From Steroidobacteraceae bacterium (GTDB lineage: Bacteria; Pseudomonadota; Gammaproteobacteria; Steroidobacterales; Steroidobacteraceae), in contig JANWKR010000002.1 of NCBI GenBank assembly GCA_025451275.1, positions 1 to 50,723 of the forward strand: DNA of 50,723 bases. The letters run 5' to 3'. Below the pieces are notes generated by a model. That model made no database searches. It was given only the letters and a program-made list of their open reading frames with translations, and was not told the origin of the DNA. The position numbers and the translations under genes are program-made. Of this stretch, positions 26,008 to 34,132 are shown in pieces (the first letter of the stretch is position 1; every line of letters begins with the position of its first letter).

Positions 26008-26493
26008 TTACGACTTCCCGCGGCTGCGCGGCGCGAGCCGCAGGAAGCGCCGCCGCTCGTTCCACTGGTGCCGCGCGTGTAGCCGCTCGGCGGCGTTGTC
26101 GCTCTCCTTCGGCAGTCCCTGCAGCGCGCGCAGCGCGGCGGCGTGCGCCATGGCCACCGCCGGGTCCCCCTGCAGCAGCACGCGGTAGTGCTCGATGAAG
26201 CCCGGCTCGCCGGGCGTGCCGCTGCCGCCGAGCAGCTCGCGTGCGTGCGCGCCGATGGCGGCGGCCTCGCTCGCGGGCAGCTCGGAGTCGTAGGCGAGCG
26301 CGTGATCGAGGTCGGCGATCAGGCGCGTCAGCGGCTGCAGCCACGCCCACTCGGGGCTGGTGGTGATCTGCTGCAGCCGCTCGAGCGGCGTCGCCGGCGG
26401 CGCGAAGTGCCGCTCCGCCTCGATGAGCGCACCCAGCACCCCCTGCAGTGCCGTGCTCCCCTGCCGCAGCTGCTCCAGATAGTCCTCGGCCAT
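26008..26493 (-). CDS. small helical cytoplasmic protein, unknown function
   Basis: The 161-residue protein is mostly helical and acidic, without signal peptide or membrane segment. Recognisable stretches are YLEQLRQGSTALQGVLGALIEAE, SPEWAWLQPLTRLIADLDHAL and a basic C-terminal tail (RHQWNERRRFLRL). I cannot name the family. GAGGAG precedes the ATG, and the gene follows the HAD hydrolase gene by 24 bases on the same strand, so the two are probably co-transcribed. It is convergent with the retropepsin-like gene. Confidence 0.72.
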   Translation of the reverse strand: MAEDYLEQLRQGSTALQGVLGALIEAERHFAPPATPLERLQQITTSPEWAWLQPLTRLIADLDHALAYDSELPASEAAAIGAHARELLGGSGTPGEPGFIEHYRVLLQGDPAVAMAHAAALRALQGLPKESDNAAERLHARHQWNERRRFLRLAPRSRGKS

Positions 26494-26517
26494 GCGCAGT
26501 ACTCCTCGTAGCTCGAA

Positions 26518-27186
26518 TCAGCCCTCGATCCCCGGCAGCGCGCAGGCGGCGAGCTCGCCGATGGCGCCGAGCGTCAGGTCCGGCGCCGGCCAGCGCGCGA
26601 GCTCGCGCGCATCCCGCGCGTAGTGCCCCTGGCGCGGGAAGATGGTCGTGAGGCGCTCGCCCCACACCTGCTTCATGGCGGCGAGAATGCGCAGCTTGTC
26701 ATCCACCATGACGTAGCGCTGCGCCGGGTAGCGCCGCGCCACCTGCGCCAGCATCTGTTCCTTGTGCAGGTAGATGAGCACCCGCCCCTGCACCGCGTCC
26801 CACAGGCCCGAGCGCTGCACCTTGAGCGGCTGGAACACCACGTCGCCGTCGGACAGGATCACCGTGGGGCCGAGCCGCGCACAGCGCGCCAGGGCGGTGA
26901 GCGCTCCCGGGTAGAGCCGCGCCGCGAACGGGTAGTCGACGAGGTACAGCGACAGGCGCAGCAGCTGCGGATCGTCGAGGTTCTCGAGGCGATAGCGCTG
27001 CAGCGCGCCGAGGTAGTCAGCGTAGCCGAGCTGGGCGCGCAGCTCCTCGAAGATGGCCCAGTAGCGCTCACAGCTGGCGCGCCCGAACTCGCTCTCGAGG
27101 TGCGCACCGAGGTCGGTCTGCACCGCATCGTTGTCGAGCAGCGTGTTGTCCACGTCGAACAGGAACACCGTGCCGGTCGCCGCCAT
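26518..27186 (-). CDS. HAD-superfamily hydrolase
   Basis: The 222-residue protein has the HAD motifs in order: FLFDVDNTLLDND (nucleophile Asp and acid/base Asp, about 10-15), VILSDGD (motif II, about 110) and VMVDDKLRILAAM (motif IV, about 160). The helical cap between motifs I and II is about 90 residues, the size of C1-cap phosphatases such as phosphoglycolate phosphatase, but the substrate cannot be told. GAGGATG precedes the start. It heads a two-gene unit with the helical protein downstream. Confidence 0.88.
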   Translation of the reverse strand: MAATGTVFLFDVDNTLLDNDAVQTDLGAHLESEFGRASCERYWAIFEELRAQLGYADYLGALQRYRLENLDDPQLLRLSLYLVDYPFAARLYPGALTALARCARLGPTVILSDGDVVFQPLKVQRSGLWDAVQGRVLIYLHKEQMLAQVARRYPAQRYVMVDDKLRILAAMKQVWGERLTTIFPRQGHYARDARELARWPAPDLTLGAIGELAACALPGIEG

Positions 27187-27290
27187 GCCGCATCCTCGCC
27201 CCGCGCCCGCTGGCAGTGTACGCGGCCGCGGCCCGCGCGCCGCGGTCCATGCGCCGTGGTGGCGCCTGCGGCGCCGGCTGAGCGTCGGGC

Positions 27291-27326
27291 AATAAAAAGG
27301 CCGCGGACCTGCAAAGGTCCGCGGCC
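27291..27326 (-). terminator. intrinsic terminator of the Gly/His-rich protein gene
   Basis: On the minus strand a perfect 12-bp stem (GGCCGCGGACCT, loop TTGC, AGGTCCGCGGCC; 27299-27326) is followed by TTTTTATT. It lies 22 bp past the stop of the gene ending at 27349. Confidence 0.88.
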
Positions 27327-27348
27327 GCTGTCAGCCCTGGGGCTCGGT

Positions 27349-28299
27349 TCAGCGCGCGCTGTAGCCGCGTGCGTCGAGGCAGGCGATCATGGCGCGGTGA
27401 TAGTCGGCGGTGTTGCCGGACTGCTGCGCCCCGCGGGTCGGATCGAACCCGGTCTGGTTCACCGCCCAGCTGTGGCACTCGTAGCGATCGTTCTGCGTCT
27501 GCTCGCTGCTCTGCCCGTTGCGCGGGTAGACGTACACGTCCGAGGCCGCGCTGCCGGGCGCGCCGGGGGCTAGGCCCGAGGGCGCGGCCGCAGGGGCGGC
27601 GGACCCGTCGGGCGGCTCGGAGTACACCGCGTCGCCACCGGCGCTGTCCGCGGTTGCCGCATCGCTGCCCGCCGCCGGCGGCGGGTCGGTTACGACGTAG
27701 CCGTTATCCGTCGGACTCCAGGTGTAATAGAGGTTGTTCCAGTAGTAATACGGCATGCCGCCCCACCAGAAGGTCGCGTAGCCGAGCGGCAGTACCGGCA
27801 GGAACCACGAGAAGCCCGGGCCGAACCACACGTGCGGCCAGAACCGCCCGTGCCAGTAGCCGCCGTTCCAGCCGTGCCAGCCGCCCCAGGCCCCGCCGCC
27901 GCCCCCCCAGGCCCCGCCGCCATGCCAGCCGGGCGCGAAGCCCGGGCGGGCGAAGTGCGCCGCACCGTGCATCGCGAGGTGCGGGCCGCCGAAGTGCGTG
28001 CCGCCGAAGTGCGGGCCGCCGCCGAAGTGCGCGCCACCGCCGATCATGCCGGGGAAGTGTCCCGGGCCGCCGAAGTGCGCGCCACCGTAGTGGCCGCCGC
28101 CGCCGAAGCGCGCGCCGCCGCCACCGCCGAAATGGGCACCACCACCACCCATGTGGCCGCCGCCGCCACCGCTGAAGTGGCCGCCACCGCCGCCCATGTT
28201 GTGCTGGGCATAAGTCAAACCCGGCGCACCCGCTACCGCCAAGCCGAGCAGCAGGGCTCCGACTGTCCGCAGAACGTGTCGCGCTGTGTTCACTTTCAT
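27349..28299 (-). CDS. secreted Gly/His-rich repeat protein with a C-terminal DRYECH domain
   Basis: The 316-residue product starts at ATG 28299 with a signal peptide ending LTYAQ (about residue 31). Residues 35-150 are a low-complexity region of repeated HFGG, GGGAHFGG and GGHMGG units. Residues 155-205 are rich in Trp, Tyr and Gly (GWNGGYWHGRFWPHVWFG). An Ala/Pro/Ser linker follows, and the last 60 residues carry NDRYECHSWAVNQTGFDP and YHRAMIACLDARGYS, a two-Cys domain found at the end of several proteobacterial exported proteins. Function is unknown; histidine clusters could bind metal. It has its own promoter and terminator, so it is a single-gene unit. Confidence 0.85.
   Translation of the reverse strand: MKVNTARHVLRTVGALLLGLAVAGAPGLTYAQHNMGGGGGHFSGGGGGHMGGGGAHFGGGGGARFGGGGHYGGAHFGGPGHFPGMIGGGAHFGGGPHFGGTHFGGPHLAMHGAAHFARPGFAPGWHGGGAWGGGGGAWGGWHGWNGGYWHGRFWPHVWFGPGFSWFLPVLPLGYATFWWGGMPYYYWNNLYYTWSPTDNGYVVTDPPPAAGSDAATADSAGGDAVYSEPPDGSAAPAAAPSGLAPGAPGSAASDVYVYPRNGQSSEQTQNDRYECHSWAVNQTGFDPTRGAQQSGNTADYHRAMIACLDARGYSAR
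27950..28195 (-). repeat. degenerate tandem coding repeats (HFGG units)
   Basis: On the plus strand the unit GCCGCCGAAGTGCGx recurs with small changes (for example at 27986, 28001, 28019, 28066), encoding Gly-Gly-Phe-His modules of 4-6 residues. Unit length varies, the repeats stay in frame and there are no conserved spacers, so this is protein repeat expansion. It is prone to length change. Confidence 0.75.
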
Positions 28300-28355
28300 C
28301 ACCCCGTTATCCTGGCCCGGACGCCCCTGTGCGGCTCTCGATCCGGACCTCAATG

Positions 28356-28385
28356 ATTAGACGCCCGCCGAGCATCGCCGTTCAA
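28356..28385 (-). promoter_or_regulatory. predicted sigma-70 promoter of the Gly/His-rich protein gene
   Basis: On the minus strand TTGAAC (28385-28380), an 18-bp spacer and TCTAAT (28361-28356) match the consensus at four and five of six positions. Transcription would start near 28349, giving a leader of about 50 bases. The rest of the 237-bp gap upstream (to 28536) shows no further feature. Confidence 0.55.
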
Positions 28386-28536
28386 GCTGGCATCCATTAA
28401 AACGCAGTCACCAAGCAAGGCGTTGACCCATGCCATGAGGATGGGACCGGTTTGGCGTTTTTCAAAGGCTGATCAGGCACCTGCGCACGCCGCAGCGTTC
28501 ACGCCGCGTTCAGGCGGCCGTTCCCGGGAGCTGCCT

Positions 28537-29493
28537 TCAGAACACCATGTTCACGGCCACCGCGGGCGTCACCGAGGACGAGGTATTGCGGCCGATGTCG
28601 ATGATGCGCACCCCGAGCAGCACCCCGATCTGGCTGCTGAGGTTGTACTCGATGGCGGGGGCGAATCCCACGTAGTAGGACGAGCCGGATTCGAGCGGGT
28701 ACGGGGCGCTTGCCGGGCCGGGCGGCAGGCGGCTGGTGATGCGGGTGCTGGCGTTGTGCTGGTAGATGACGTCGAGTGCCAGCACCCAGTTGCGCGTCAG
28801 GCTGTATTCGCCGGCGAGGTCGGCGGTGAAGCCGTCGCCGGGGCGGGCATCGCCGCGAAAGCCGGACGCCGTGCCGTAGACGCTCTGGTCGTGCAGTCTG
28901 ACCCCGGATGCGATGCTGTACGTGAGGTCGAGACGCGCACGCAGGATGCGTCCGTTCGGCATCCAGAAGTAGTCCTGGGAAAAGACGTTGAACGCGGTCT
29001 GGTAGCTGCCGCTGCCGAAGCCATCGCTGGGCCGCGCCAGGCGCTCGTAGCGGCCGGTAGGCAGGGTCTCCTGCACCACCAGCGCGATCGCCGGGACGTA
29101 GTGCCCGTCGTGATACTGCGTCAGCCCGTAGCCGGCCTGCAGCGTGAAGTCCCCCACGCCCGGCGCGGAGCTGTTGGGCGCACCGGCCGGCTCGTTGTAG
29201 GCGAAGCGCGGAATCATGCCCACGGTGAGGCGGTCCGTGAGCCCGTACAGCACGTAGGTGAGCGAGCCCAGGTCGTGCTCGTGGGGGCCCGCGTGGTGAT
29301 CGCCCTGCTGGTCAAAGTGACCGTCCGCCATGACGTCGAACAGGTAGGGCTCGATGAGCCAGTGCCCGGCCGGCAGCGTCGCACCCGAGGGCGCGAGCAT
29401 CGGCCCGGTCCACCAGGCGTCCTCGCGCGACTGCGGCTCGGCACGCGCGACGCCGCAGGCGAGGAGCACCAAGGCCACGAGGTAGCGCGCCAT
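28537..29493 (-). CDS. outer-membrane beta-barrel protein (MetA/phenol-degradation transporter-like)
   Basis: The 318-residue protein has a signal peptide (ARYLVALVLLACGVARAEP, cleavage near 19). Alternating amphipathic strands such as LTYVLYGLTDRLTVGMIPRF, FTLQAGYGLTQYHDG and YYVGFAPAIEYNLSSQIGVL follow, and the protein ends in Phe, the usual signal for barrel insertion. The pattern resembles the putative phenol-pathway MetA/transporter barrel family, whose members are thought to pass small organic molecules across the outer membrane; the substrate is unknown. ATG 29493 fits the signal peptide. A perfect CRP-type palindrome lies about 100 bp upstream. Confidence 0.82.
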   Translation of the reverse strand: MARYLVALVLLACGVARAEPQSREDAWWTGPMLAPSGATLPAGHWLIEPYLFDVMADGHFDQQGDHHAGPHEHDLGSLTYVLYGLTDRLTVGMIPRFAYNEPAGAPNSSAPGVGDFTLQAGYGLTQYHDGHYVPAIALVVQETLPTGRYERLARPSDGFGSGSYQTAFNVFSQDYFWMPNGRILRARLDLTYSIASGVRLHDQSVYGTASGFRGDARPGDGFTADLAGEYSLTRNWVLALDVIYQHNASTRITSRLPPGPASAPYPLESGSSYYVGFAPAIEYNLSSQIGVLLGVRIIDIGRNTSSSVTPAVAVNMVF

Positions 29494-29592
29494 GCGGTTG
29501 CGGTGTTGCAAAACGACGCATGATCGCGGCCCGCGTGCCGCGGCGCAGTCCGATTCCTGCTGTCGTGCGCTCAAATCCGGACCCGCCCCGCG

Positions 29593-29612
29593 GATGTGAC
29601 GCCGTTCACATC
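29593..29612. promoter_or_regulatory. CRP/Vfr-type binding site (TGTGA-N6-TCACA)
   Basis: GATGTGA (29593-29599) and TCACATC (29606-29612) form a perfect inverted repeat with a six-base centre. This is exactly the CRP consensus half-sites TGTGA and TCACA with the correct spacing. It lies between divergent genes, 99 bp from the barrel-protein start and 122 bp from the small secreted protein start, so it could act on either. No CRP gene is in the window. Confidence 0.7.
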
Positions 29613-29734
29613 TGCCGCCCAGGTTAACTTTCCGTCACAAACGTAAGCACGCCGCAGGATGCGACGTTGTTAACGCCCGTAGTGCCGGGTATTCCGGCCC
29701 AATAACGCCCGACCCAACTCTCAGGAGGAGCACC

Positions 29735-30076
29735 ATGTTGAAATCCGTCCGTATCGTCCTGACCGTGGCCGCCGCGAGCTTTGCGCTCGCCGGCCTCGCC
29801 AACAGCGCCCTGGCCGATGAGACCCAGTGGCAGAAGGACCACCCGCGGCGCACCGAGGTGAACGACCGCCTCAAGAACCAGGACCGGCGCATCCACAAGG
29901 AAGTGAAGGAAGGCGAGATCTCCAAGTCGCAGGCGCATCAGCTGCACAAGGAAGATCACGGCATCCGCAGGGAAGAGCGCGCCATGGCGAGCACCAACGG
30001 CGGCCACATCACCAAGACCGAGCGGAAGGCGCTCAACCAGCAGGAAAACCAGGTCAGCAAGCAGATCGGCAAGTAA
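29735..30076 (+). CDS. small secreted helical protein, unknown function
   Basis: The 113-residue product has a signal peptide of about 27 residues ending NSALADET. The mature part is very polar and helical, rich in Lys, Glu, Gln and His: HPRRTEVNDRLKNQDRRI, EGEISKSQAHQLHKEDH, ITKTERKALNQQENQVSKQI. The spacing of acidic residues in the repeated 'E(G)EISKxQA' and 'ITKTERKALNQQEN' segments resembles two degenerate helix-loop-helix units. Such small periplasmic proteins are widespread but uncharacterised. AGGAGGAG gives a strong ribosome site. It is a single-gene unit closed by a terminator. Confidence 0.85.
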   Translation: MLKSVRIVLTVAAASFALAGLANSALADETQWQKDHPRRTEVNDRLKNQDRRIHKEVKEGEISKSQAHQLHKEDHGIRREERAMASTNGGHITKTERKALNQQENQVSKQIGK

Positions 30077-30087
30077 GCCGGCCGGCT

Positions 30088-30130
30088 GCGGGCGGGGGCG
30101 CCGCGCACTGCGCTCCCGCCTGCTTTTTTT
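30088..30130 (+). terminator. intrinsic terminator after the small secreted protein gene
   Basis: A 14-bp stem with two G-T pairs (30088-30101 with 30110-30123) and an 8-base loop is followed by seven T residues (30124-30130). It begins 12 bp past the stop codon. Confidence 0.85.
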
Positions 30131-30139
30131 CGACCGCCC

Positions 30140-30832
30140 TCAGGTGCGCAACGAGAACGGCGTGAAGTTCGTGTTGCGATCGTAGAAGTCCTCATGCTCG
30201 GCGCGCTTGAGAAATCCGACCATCCAGTAGGTGAGCGGGGTGGCGACCACCTCCCAGGCGGATTTCAGCACGTACTGCGTGGCGGTCACCTGCAGCAGGT
30301 GCCCGCCGGGCCACAGCCCGGCGAAGGCGATGGTGTAGAACAGCCCCGAGTCCACCAGCTCCCCGCACAGCGTCGAGCCGATGGTGCGCGTCCACAGCCA
30401 GCGGCCGCGCGTCCAGATTTTCATCTTAGCCAGCACGTAGCTGTTGACGAAAGAGCCACTCCAGAATGCAATGATGGAGCCACTCACGATGCGCGGGGTG
30501 TTGCCGAAGATCGTCTCGACCGCCGGCTGCTTGTCGCGGTAGAAGTCCGATGGCGGCAGGTGCACGATCACCACCGACATCAGCGCCGCGAACACCAGCG
30601 CCGCGAACCCGCTCCACACCACGCGCCGGTCGCGTGCGTAGCCGTACACCTCGGTGAGCACGTCGCCGAAAAAGTAGGAGATGGGGAAGAACAGCACCCC
30701 GGACAGGAAGGTCACCGCCCCCAGCCCCGGCACCTGCAGCGTGGTCTCCTTGGCCGCACCGATGAGGTTGGCACACAGCAGCACGCACACGTAGGCGCCG
30801 AGGATCAGGTCGTAGTAGCGGTAGGTCTTCAT
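30140..30832 (-). CDS. yhhQ: queuosine precursor transporter (YhhQ/QPTR family)
   Basis: The 230-residue inner-membrane protein has about six helices and the family landmarks CANLIGAAKETT, FPISYFFGDVLTEVYGYARDRRVVW, SFVNSYVLAKMKIWTRGRWLWTRTIGSTLCGELVDS and SAWEVVATPLTYWMVGFLKR. YhhQ imports the deazapurine precursor preQ0/preQ1 for the tRNA modification queuosine. It lies 12 bp after fahA with no ribosome site of its own, so it appears to be the last gene of the hmgA-fahA operon. Queuosine biosynthesis genes are not seen nearby. Confidence 0.94.
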   Translation of the reverse strand: MKTYRYYDLILGAYVCVLLCANLIGAAKETTLQVPGLGAVTFLSGVLFFPISYFFGDVLTEVYGYARDRRVVWSGFAALVFAALMSVVIVHLPPSDFYRDKQPAVETIFGNTPRIVSGSIIAFWSGSFVNSYVLAKMKIWTRGRWLWTRTIGSTLCGELVDSGLFYTIAFAGLWPGGHLLQVTATQYVLKSAWEVVATPLTYWMVGFLKRAEHEDFYDRNTNFTPFSLRT

Positions 30833-30844
30833 GGCGCGCCGAGC

Positions 30845-32167
30845 CTAGCCGGCGCTGCCGGCAGGCAGCACCGTGCCCGCGGCCGCGCCGAAGCCGATGC
30901 GCGCGCAGCCCTCGCGCTCGCACCAGGCGCGCAGGGTGAGACGGTCGCCGTCCTCGAGGAAGGTGCGGGTCTCCCCGCCCGGCAGCGTCAGCGGCTGCTT
31001 GCCCCCGGCGGTGAGCTCCAGCAGCGACCCGGCCTCCTCCGGGCGCGGCCCGGACTGCGTGCCGCTGCCGAGCAGATCCCCGGGTTGCAGGTTGCAGCCG
31101 TTGACGGTGTGGTGGGCGAGCATCTGCGCCACGGTCCACCAGGAGTCGCGGAAGTTGGAGTGCGACAGGCGTGCAGCCGGCACGCCCGCGGCGCGCATGC
31201 TGGCCGACTCGAGTGCCGCCTCGAGATGGATGTCGAGCGCGCCGGCGGCGCGCACGCCGGGATCGTCGAGGTACGCCACCGGCTCGGGCTCACCCGCCGG
31301 GCGCGTCCACGGCACCCGGTACGGCGCGAGCGCCTCGAGCGTCACCACCCACGGTGACACCGTGGTGGCGAAGTTCTTGGCGAGGAACGGCCCCAGCGGC
31401 TGGTACTCCCAGGCCTGCACGTCGCGCGCCGACCAGTCATTCAGCAGGCACAGCCCGAAGATGTGGCGCTCGGCTTCCGCCAGCGGTACGGGACTGCCGA
31501 GGGCGTTGCCCGCTCCCACGAACACCCCCAGCTCGAGCTCGTAGTCGAGCCGTCGCGTCGGCAGCAGCTCCGGGCGCGACGCGCCCGGGGGCATGAGCTG
31601 GCCGCGCGGGCGCACGACGCCCTGGCCCGAGACCCGTACCGAGGACGCGCGCCCGTGGTAGGCGACCGGCAGCCACTTGTAGTTCGGCAGCAGCGGATTG
31701 TCGGGGCGCATCAGCCGCCCCACCGCGGTGGCGTGGTGGATGGAGGCGTAGAAGTCGGTGTAGTCGCCGATGTCGGCGGCGACGCGGTACTCGGCCGCGG
31801 CCTGCGGCACGAGCAGCGCGCGCAGCGCTGCGGCCTGGGCCGCGCCCGCGCGCAGCGCCTGCGACAGCGCCGCGCGCAGCGCGCTCGCGGCCGCCGCGCC
31901 CGCGCCCATGAGGGCATTCAGGCTCGGGGCGGTGCAGGCGGCGAGCGCCGCCGCGGCCTGGCCCGCGAACGGCGCCAGCTCCTGCAGCGCGCCCAGGTCC
32001 AGCACCTGGTCGCCGATCGCCACGCCGCCGCGGAACGCCTCGCCGCCGCCGGCGCGGCGGAAGGCGGCGAACGGCAGGTTCTGCAGCGGGAAGTCCGCGC
32101 CGGCCGCGTTGGCCGATTCCACCCAGCTCCTGAGCGAGGGGTCGTGCGTGACGTTGAGGCGCGGCAT
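30845..32167 (-). CDS. fahA: fumarylacetoacetase
   Basis: The 440-residue enzyme performs the last step of tyrosine breakdown, splitting fumarylacetoacetate into fumarate and acetoacetate. Its motifs follow the known FAH order: DYTDFYASIHHATAVGRLMR with the catalytic His and first metal ligand, LPVAYHGRASSVRVSG, LDYELELGVFVG, LNDWSARDVQAWEYQPLGPF, and the late DLLGSGTQSGP. Length is normal. It follows hmgA by 16 bases. The intermediate isomerase (maleylacetoacetate isomerase) is not in the window. Confidence 0.95.
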   Translation of the reverse strand: MPRLNVTHDPSLRSWVESANAAGADFPLQNLPFAAFRRAGGGEAFRGGVAIGDQVLDLGALQELAPFAGQAAAALAACTAPSLNALMGAGAAAASALRAALSQALRAGAAQAAALRALLVPQAAAEYRVAADIGDYTDFYASIHHATAVGRLMRPDNPLLPNYKWLPVAYHGRASSVRVSGQGVVRPRGQLMPPGASRPELLPTRRLDYELELGVFVGAGNALGSPVPLAEAERHIFGLCLLNDWSARDVQAWEYQPLGPFLAKNFATTVSPWVVTLEALAPYRVPWTRPAGEPEPVAYLDDPGVRAAGALDIHLEAALESASMRAAGVPAARLSHSNFRDSWWTVAQMLAHHTVNGCNLQPGDLLGSGTQSGPRPEEAGSLLELTAGGKQPLTLPGGETRTFLEDGDRLTLRAWCEREGCARIGFGAAAGTVLPAGSAG

Positions 32168-32183
32168 GCGGCGCGGCGCTCCG

Positions 32184-33536
32184 TCAGCGCACGCGGCGGC
32201 GGCGCGTCTTGGGGTACGCCTGCCCGGGGGTGAAGTTCTTCTTCAGGCCCTGCCACACCGCGCCGTAGTCCTTCTGCAGCAGCGGGCTCTGCAGCGCGTA
32301 GCGGGTCGGGTGGATCACGGTGCGGGTCTCGAACATGAACGCCATGGTGTTGGCGACGCGCACCGGTCTGGAGGTATCGGCGCGGCTCGCCCTGGCGAAG
32401 GTCGCGGCATCGGGGCCGTGGCCGCTCATGCAGTTGTGCAGCGAGGCGCCGCCCGGCTCGAAGCCCTCCGCCTTGGCGTCGTAGCTGCCGTGGATGAGTC
32501 CCATGAATTCGCTGGCGACATTGCGGTGAAACCAGGGCGGGCGGAACGTGTCCTGCATCGCCAGCCAGCGCGGCGGGAAGATGACGAAGTCGACGTTGTC
32601 GACGCCGGGCGTATCGCTCGGCGACTGCAGCACCAGGAAGATGGACGGGTCGGGATGGTCGAAGCTCACCGAGCCGATGGTGTTGAAGCGGCGCAGGTCG
32701 TACTTGTAGGGCGCGTGGTTGCCGTGCCAGGCGACCACGTCGAGCGGGGAGTGATCGAGCGGCGCCGACCACAATCGGCCGGCGAACTTCGCCAGCAGCT
32801 CGAACTCGCCGTCGCGGTCCTCGTAGCAGGCGACCGGGGTGAGGAAGTCGCGCGGATTGGCGAGCCCGTTGGCACCGATGGGGCCGAGATCCGGCAGGCG
32901 CAGCGGCGCGCCGAAGTTCTCGCACACGTAGCCACGCGCCGCTCCGTCCGGCAGCTCGACGCGGAAGCGCAGGCCGCGCGGCAGCACGGCGATCTCGAGC
33001 GGCGCGACGTCGAGGACGCCGAGCTCGGTGGCGAGTCGCAAGGCACCCTGCTGCGGCACGATGAGCAGCTCGCCGTCGGCGTCGTAGAAGAAGCGCCGCT
33101 GCATCGCTCGGTTGGCGGCGTACCAGTGGATGCCGCAGCCGCTGTGCTGATCGGGCGAGCCGTTGCCGCCCAGGGTGGCGAGCCCGGCGACGAAGTCGGT
33201 CGGCGCCCGGGGGATGGGCGGCGGGCTCCAGCGCAGGCGGTTGGGCGCGGCGGCGAGCTCGCCGAAGCGGCTGCCGAAGTGCCCGGCCTCGACCTCGCGG
33301 AAGCTGCCGTGCACGGCGGCCGGCCGGATGCGGTACAGCCAGCTGCGCCGGTTGGCGTGGCGCGGTGCGGTGAAGGCGGTCCCGGAGAACTGCTCCGCGT
33401 ACAGCCCGTAGGCGCAGCGCTGCGGCGAGTTGCGGCCCACCGGCAGCGCTCCCGGCAGCGCCTCGGTGGCGAAGTGGTTGCCGAAGCCGCTCTGGTAGCG
33501 CGGCTCGGTGAGTGTCGGTTCGACGGCACGGTCCAT
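32184..33536 (-). CDS. hmgA: homogentisate 1,2-dioxygenase
   Basis: The 450-residue ring-cleaving iron enzyme begins [26 protein letters not shown], the usual family N-terminus. The iron ligands are visible in [18 protein letters not shown] (His and Glu) and CMSGHGPD (His). It opens homogentisate to maleylacetoacetate and heads the operon hmgA-fahA-yhhQ. TGAGGTG lies about 12 bases upstream of ATG 33536. The 105-bp region to the divergent gene carries no clear regulator site, and no HmgR gene is present. Confidence 0.96.
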   Translation of the reverse strand: MDRAVEPTLTEPRYQSGFGNHFATEALPGALPVGRNSPQRCAYGLYAEQFSGTAFTAPRHANRRSWLYRIRPAAVHGSFREVEAGHFGSRFGELAAAPNRLRWSPPPIPRAPTDFVAGLATLGGNGSPDQHSGCGIHWYAANRAMQRRFFYDADGELLIVPQQGALRLATELGVLDVAPLEIAVLPRGLRFRVELPDGAARGYVCENFGAPLRLPDLGPIGANGLANPRDFLTPVACYEDRDGEFELLAKFAGRLWSAPLDHSPLDVVAWHGNHAPYKYDLRRFNTIGSVSFDHPDPSIFLVLQSPSDTPGVDNVDFVIFPPRWLAMQDTFRPPWFHRNVASEFMGLIHGSYDAKAEGFEPGGASLHNCMSGHGPDAATFARASRADTSRPVRVANTMAFMFETRTVIHPTRYALQSPLLQKDYGAVWQGLKKNFTPGQAYPKTRRRRVR

Positions 33537-33641
33537 AGGATGCAGTCACCTCAGTCGCTGGGCGGTCACTATAATGTCGCAGCGCGCGCCGTGCTCGGCC
33601 GCCGGGTACGCGGGCCGGACCTGCTAACATTGCCCGTGCCC

Positions 33642-34115
33642 ATGCGCCGTCTCTGGCTGACCGCCCTCCTCCTCGCCTGCTCCATCGCCGCCCGGGCGCA
33701 GAACGCGCCCCCGGCGCTGCAGCCGCTGGCACACTCGGCGCTCGTGGCCGTGGACGCCGCCGCCGCGCCGGGCGGCCTCGCGCTGCGCGTGCGCGGCAGC
33801 GCCGGCACGCAACCGGTCGCGGTGAGCGCGCTGACGGTGAGAGTCGCGGGCCAGAGCGCGCCGGCCAGCGCGCGCGCCGACGGCAGCTGGTTCGTGCCGC
33901 GGCCGGCCGGCAGCCGCGACGCCGGCGCGCTGCTCGAAGTCACCGTCGCCCACGACGGCATCCAGGAAGTGCTCTCCGGCCGGCTCGCCGCTACGCCCGC
34001 CGCCGCCCCGGCCGGCGCTGCCGCCGGCGGCAGCCGCAGCCAGCTGGCCTGGTGGGTGCTCAACATCCTCATCGTGCTGATCGCCGTCATCGCCATCTCG
34101 CGGCGCATGTCGTGA
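33642..34115 (+). CDS. exported protein with C-terminal membrane anchor, unknown function
   Basis: The 157-residue protein has a signal peptide (RRLWLTALLLACSIAARAQ), a small Ala/Val-rich beta domain at about 25-115, a Pro/Ala/Gly hinge (TPAAAPAGAAAGG) and a C-terminal membrane helix (LAWWVLNILIVLIAVIAISRR) with a short basic cytoplasmic end. This arrangement places the domain in the periplasm. No family is recognised. ATG 33642 was chosen for the signal peptide; the frame is open far upstream, inside the antisense of hmgA. A TATAAT lies at 33570-33575 but without a -35. Confidence 0.72.
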   Translation: MRRLWLTALLLACSIAARAQNAPPALQPLAHSALVAVDAAAAPGGLALRVRGSAGTQPVAVSALTVRVAGQSAPASARADGSWFVPRPAGSRDAGALLEVTVAHDGIQEVLSGRLAATPAAAPAGAAAGGSRSQLAWWVLNILIVLIAVIAISRRMS

Positions 34116-34132
34116 GCAGCCTCAGCCGCGCC

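Noticed and set aside
27950..28195. CRISPR-like evenly repeated sequence
   Set aside because: Repeats are short, in frame, imperfect and without spacers; they encode HFGG modules of the secreted protein.
33570..33575. Perfect TATAAT on the plus strand upstream of 33642
   Set aside because: No acceptable -35 at 16-18 bp; kept only as a remark in the gene entry.
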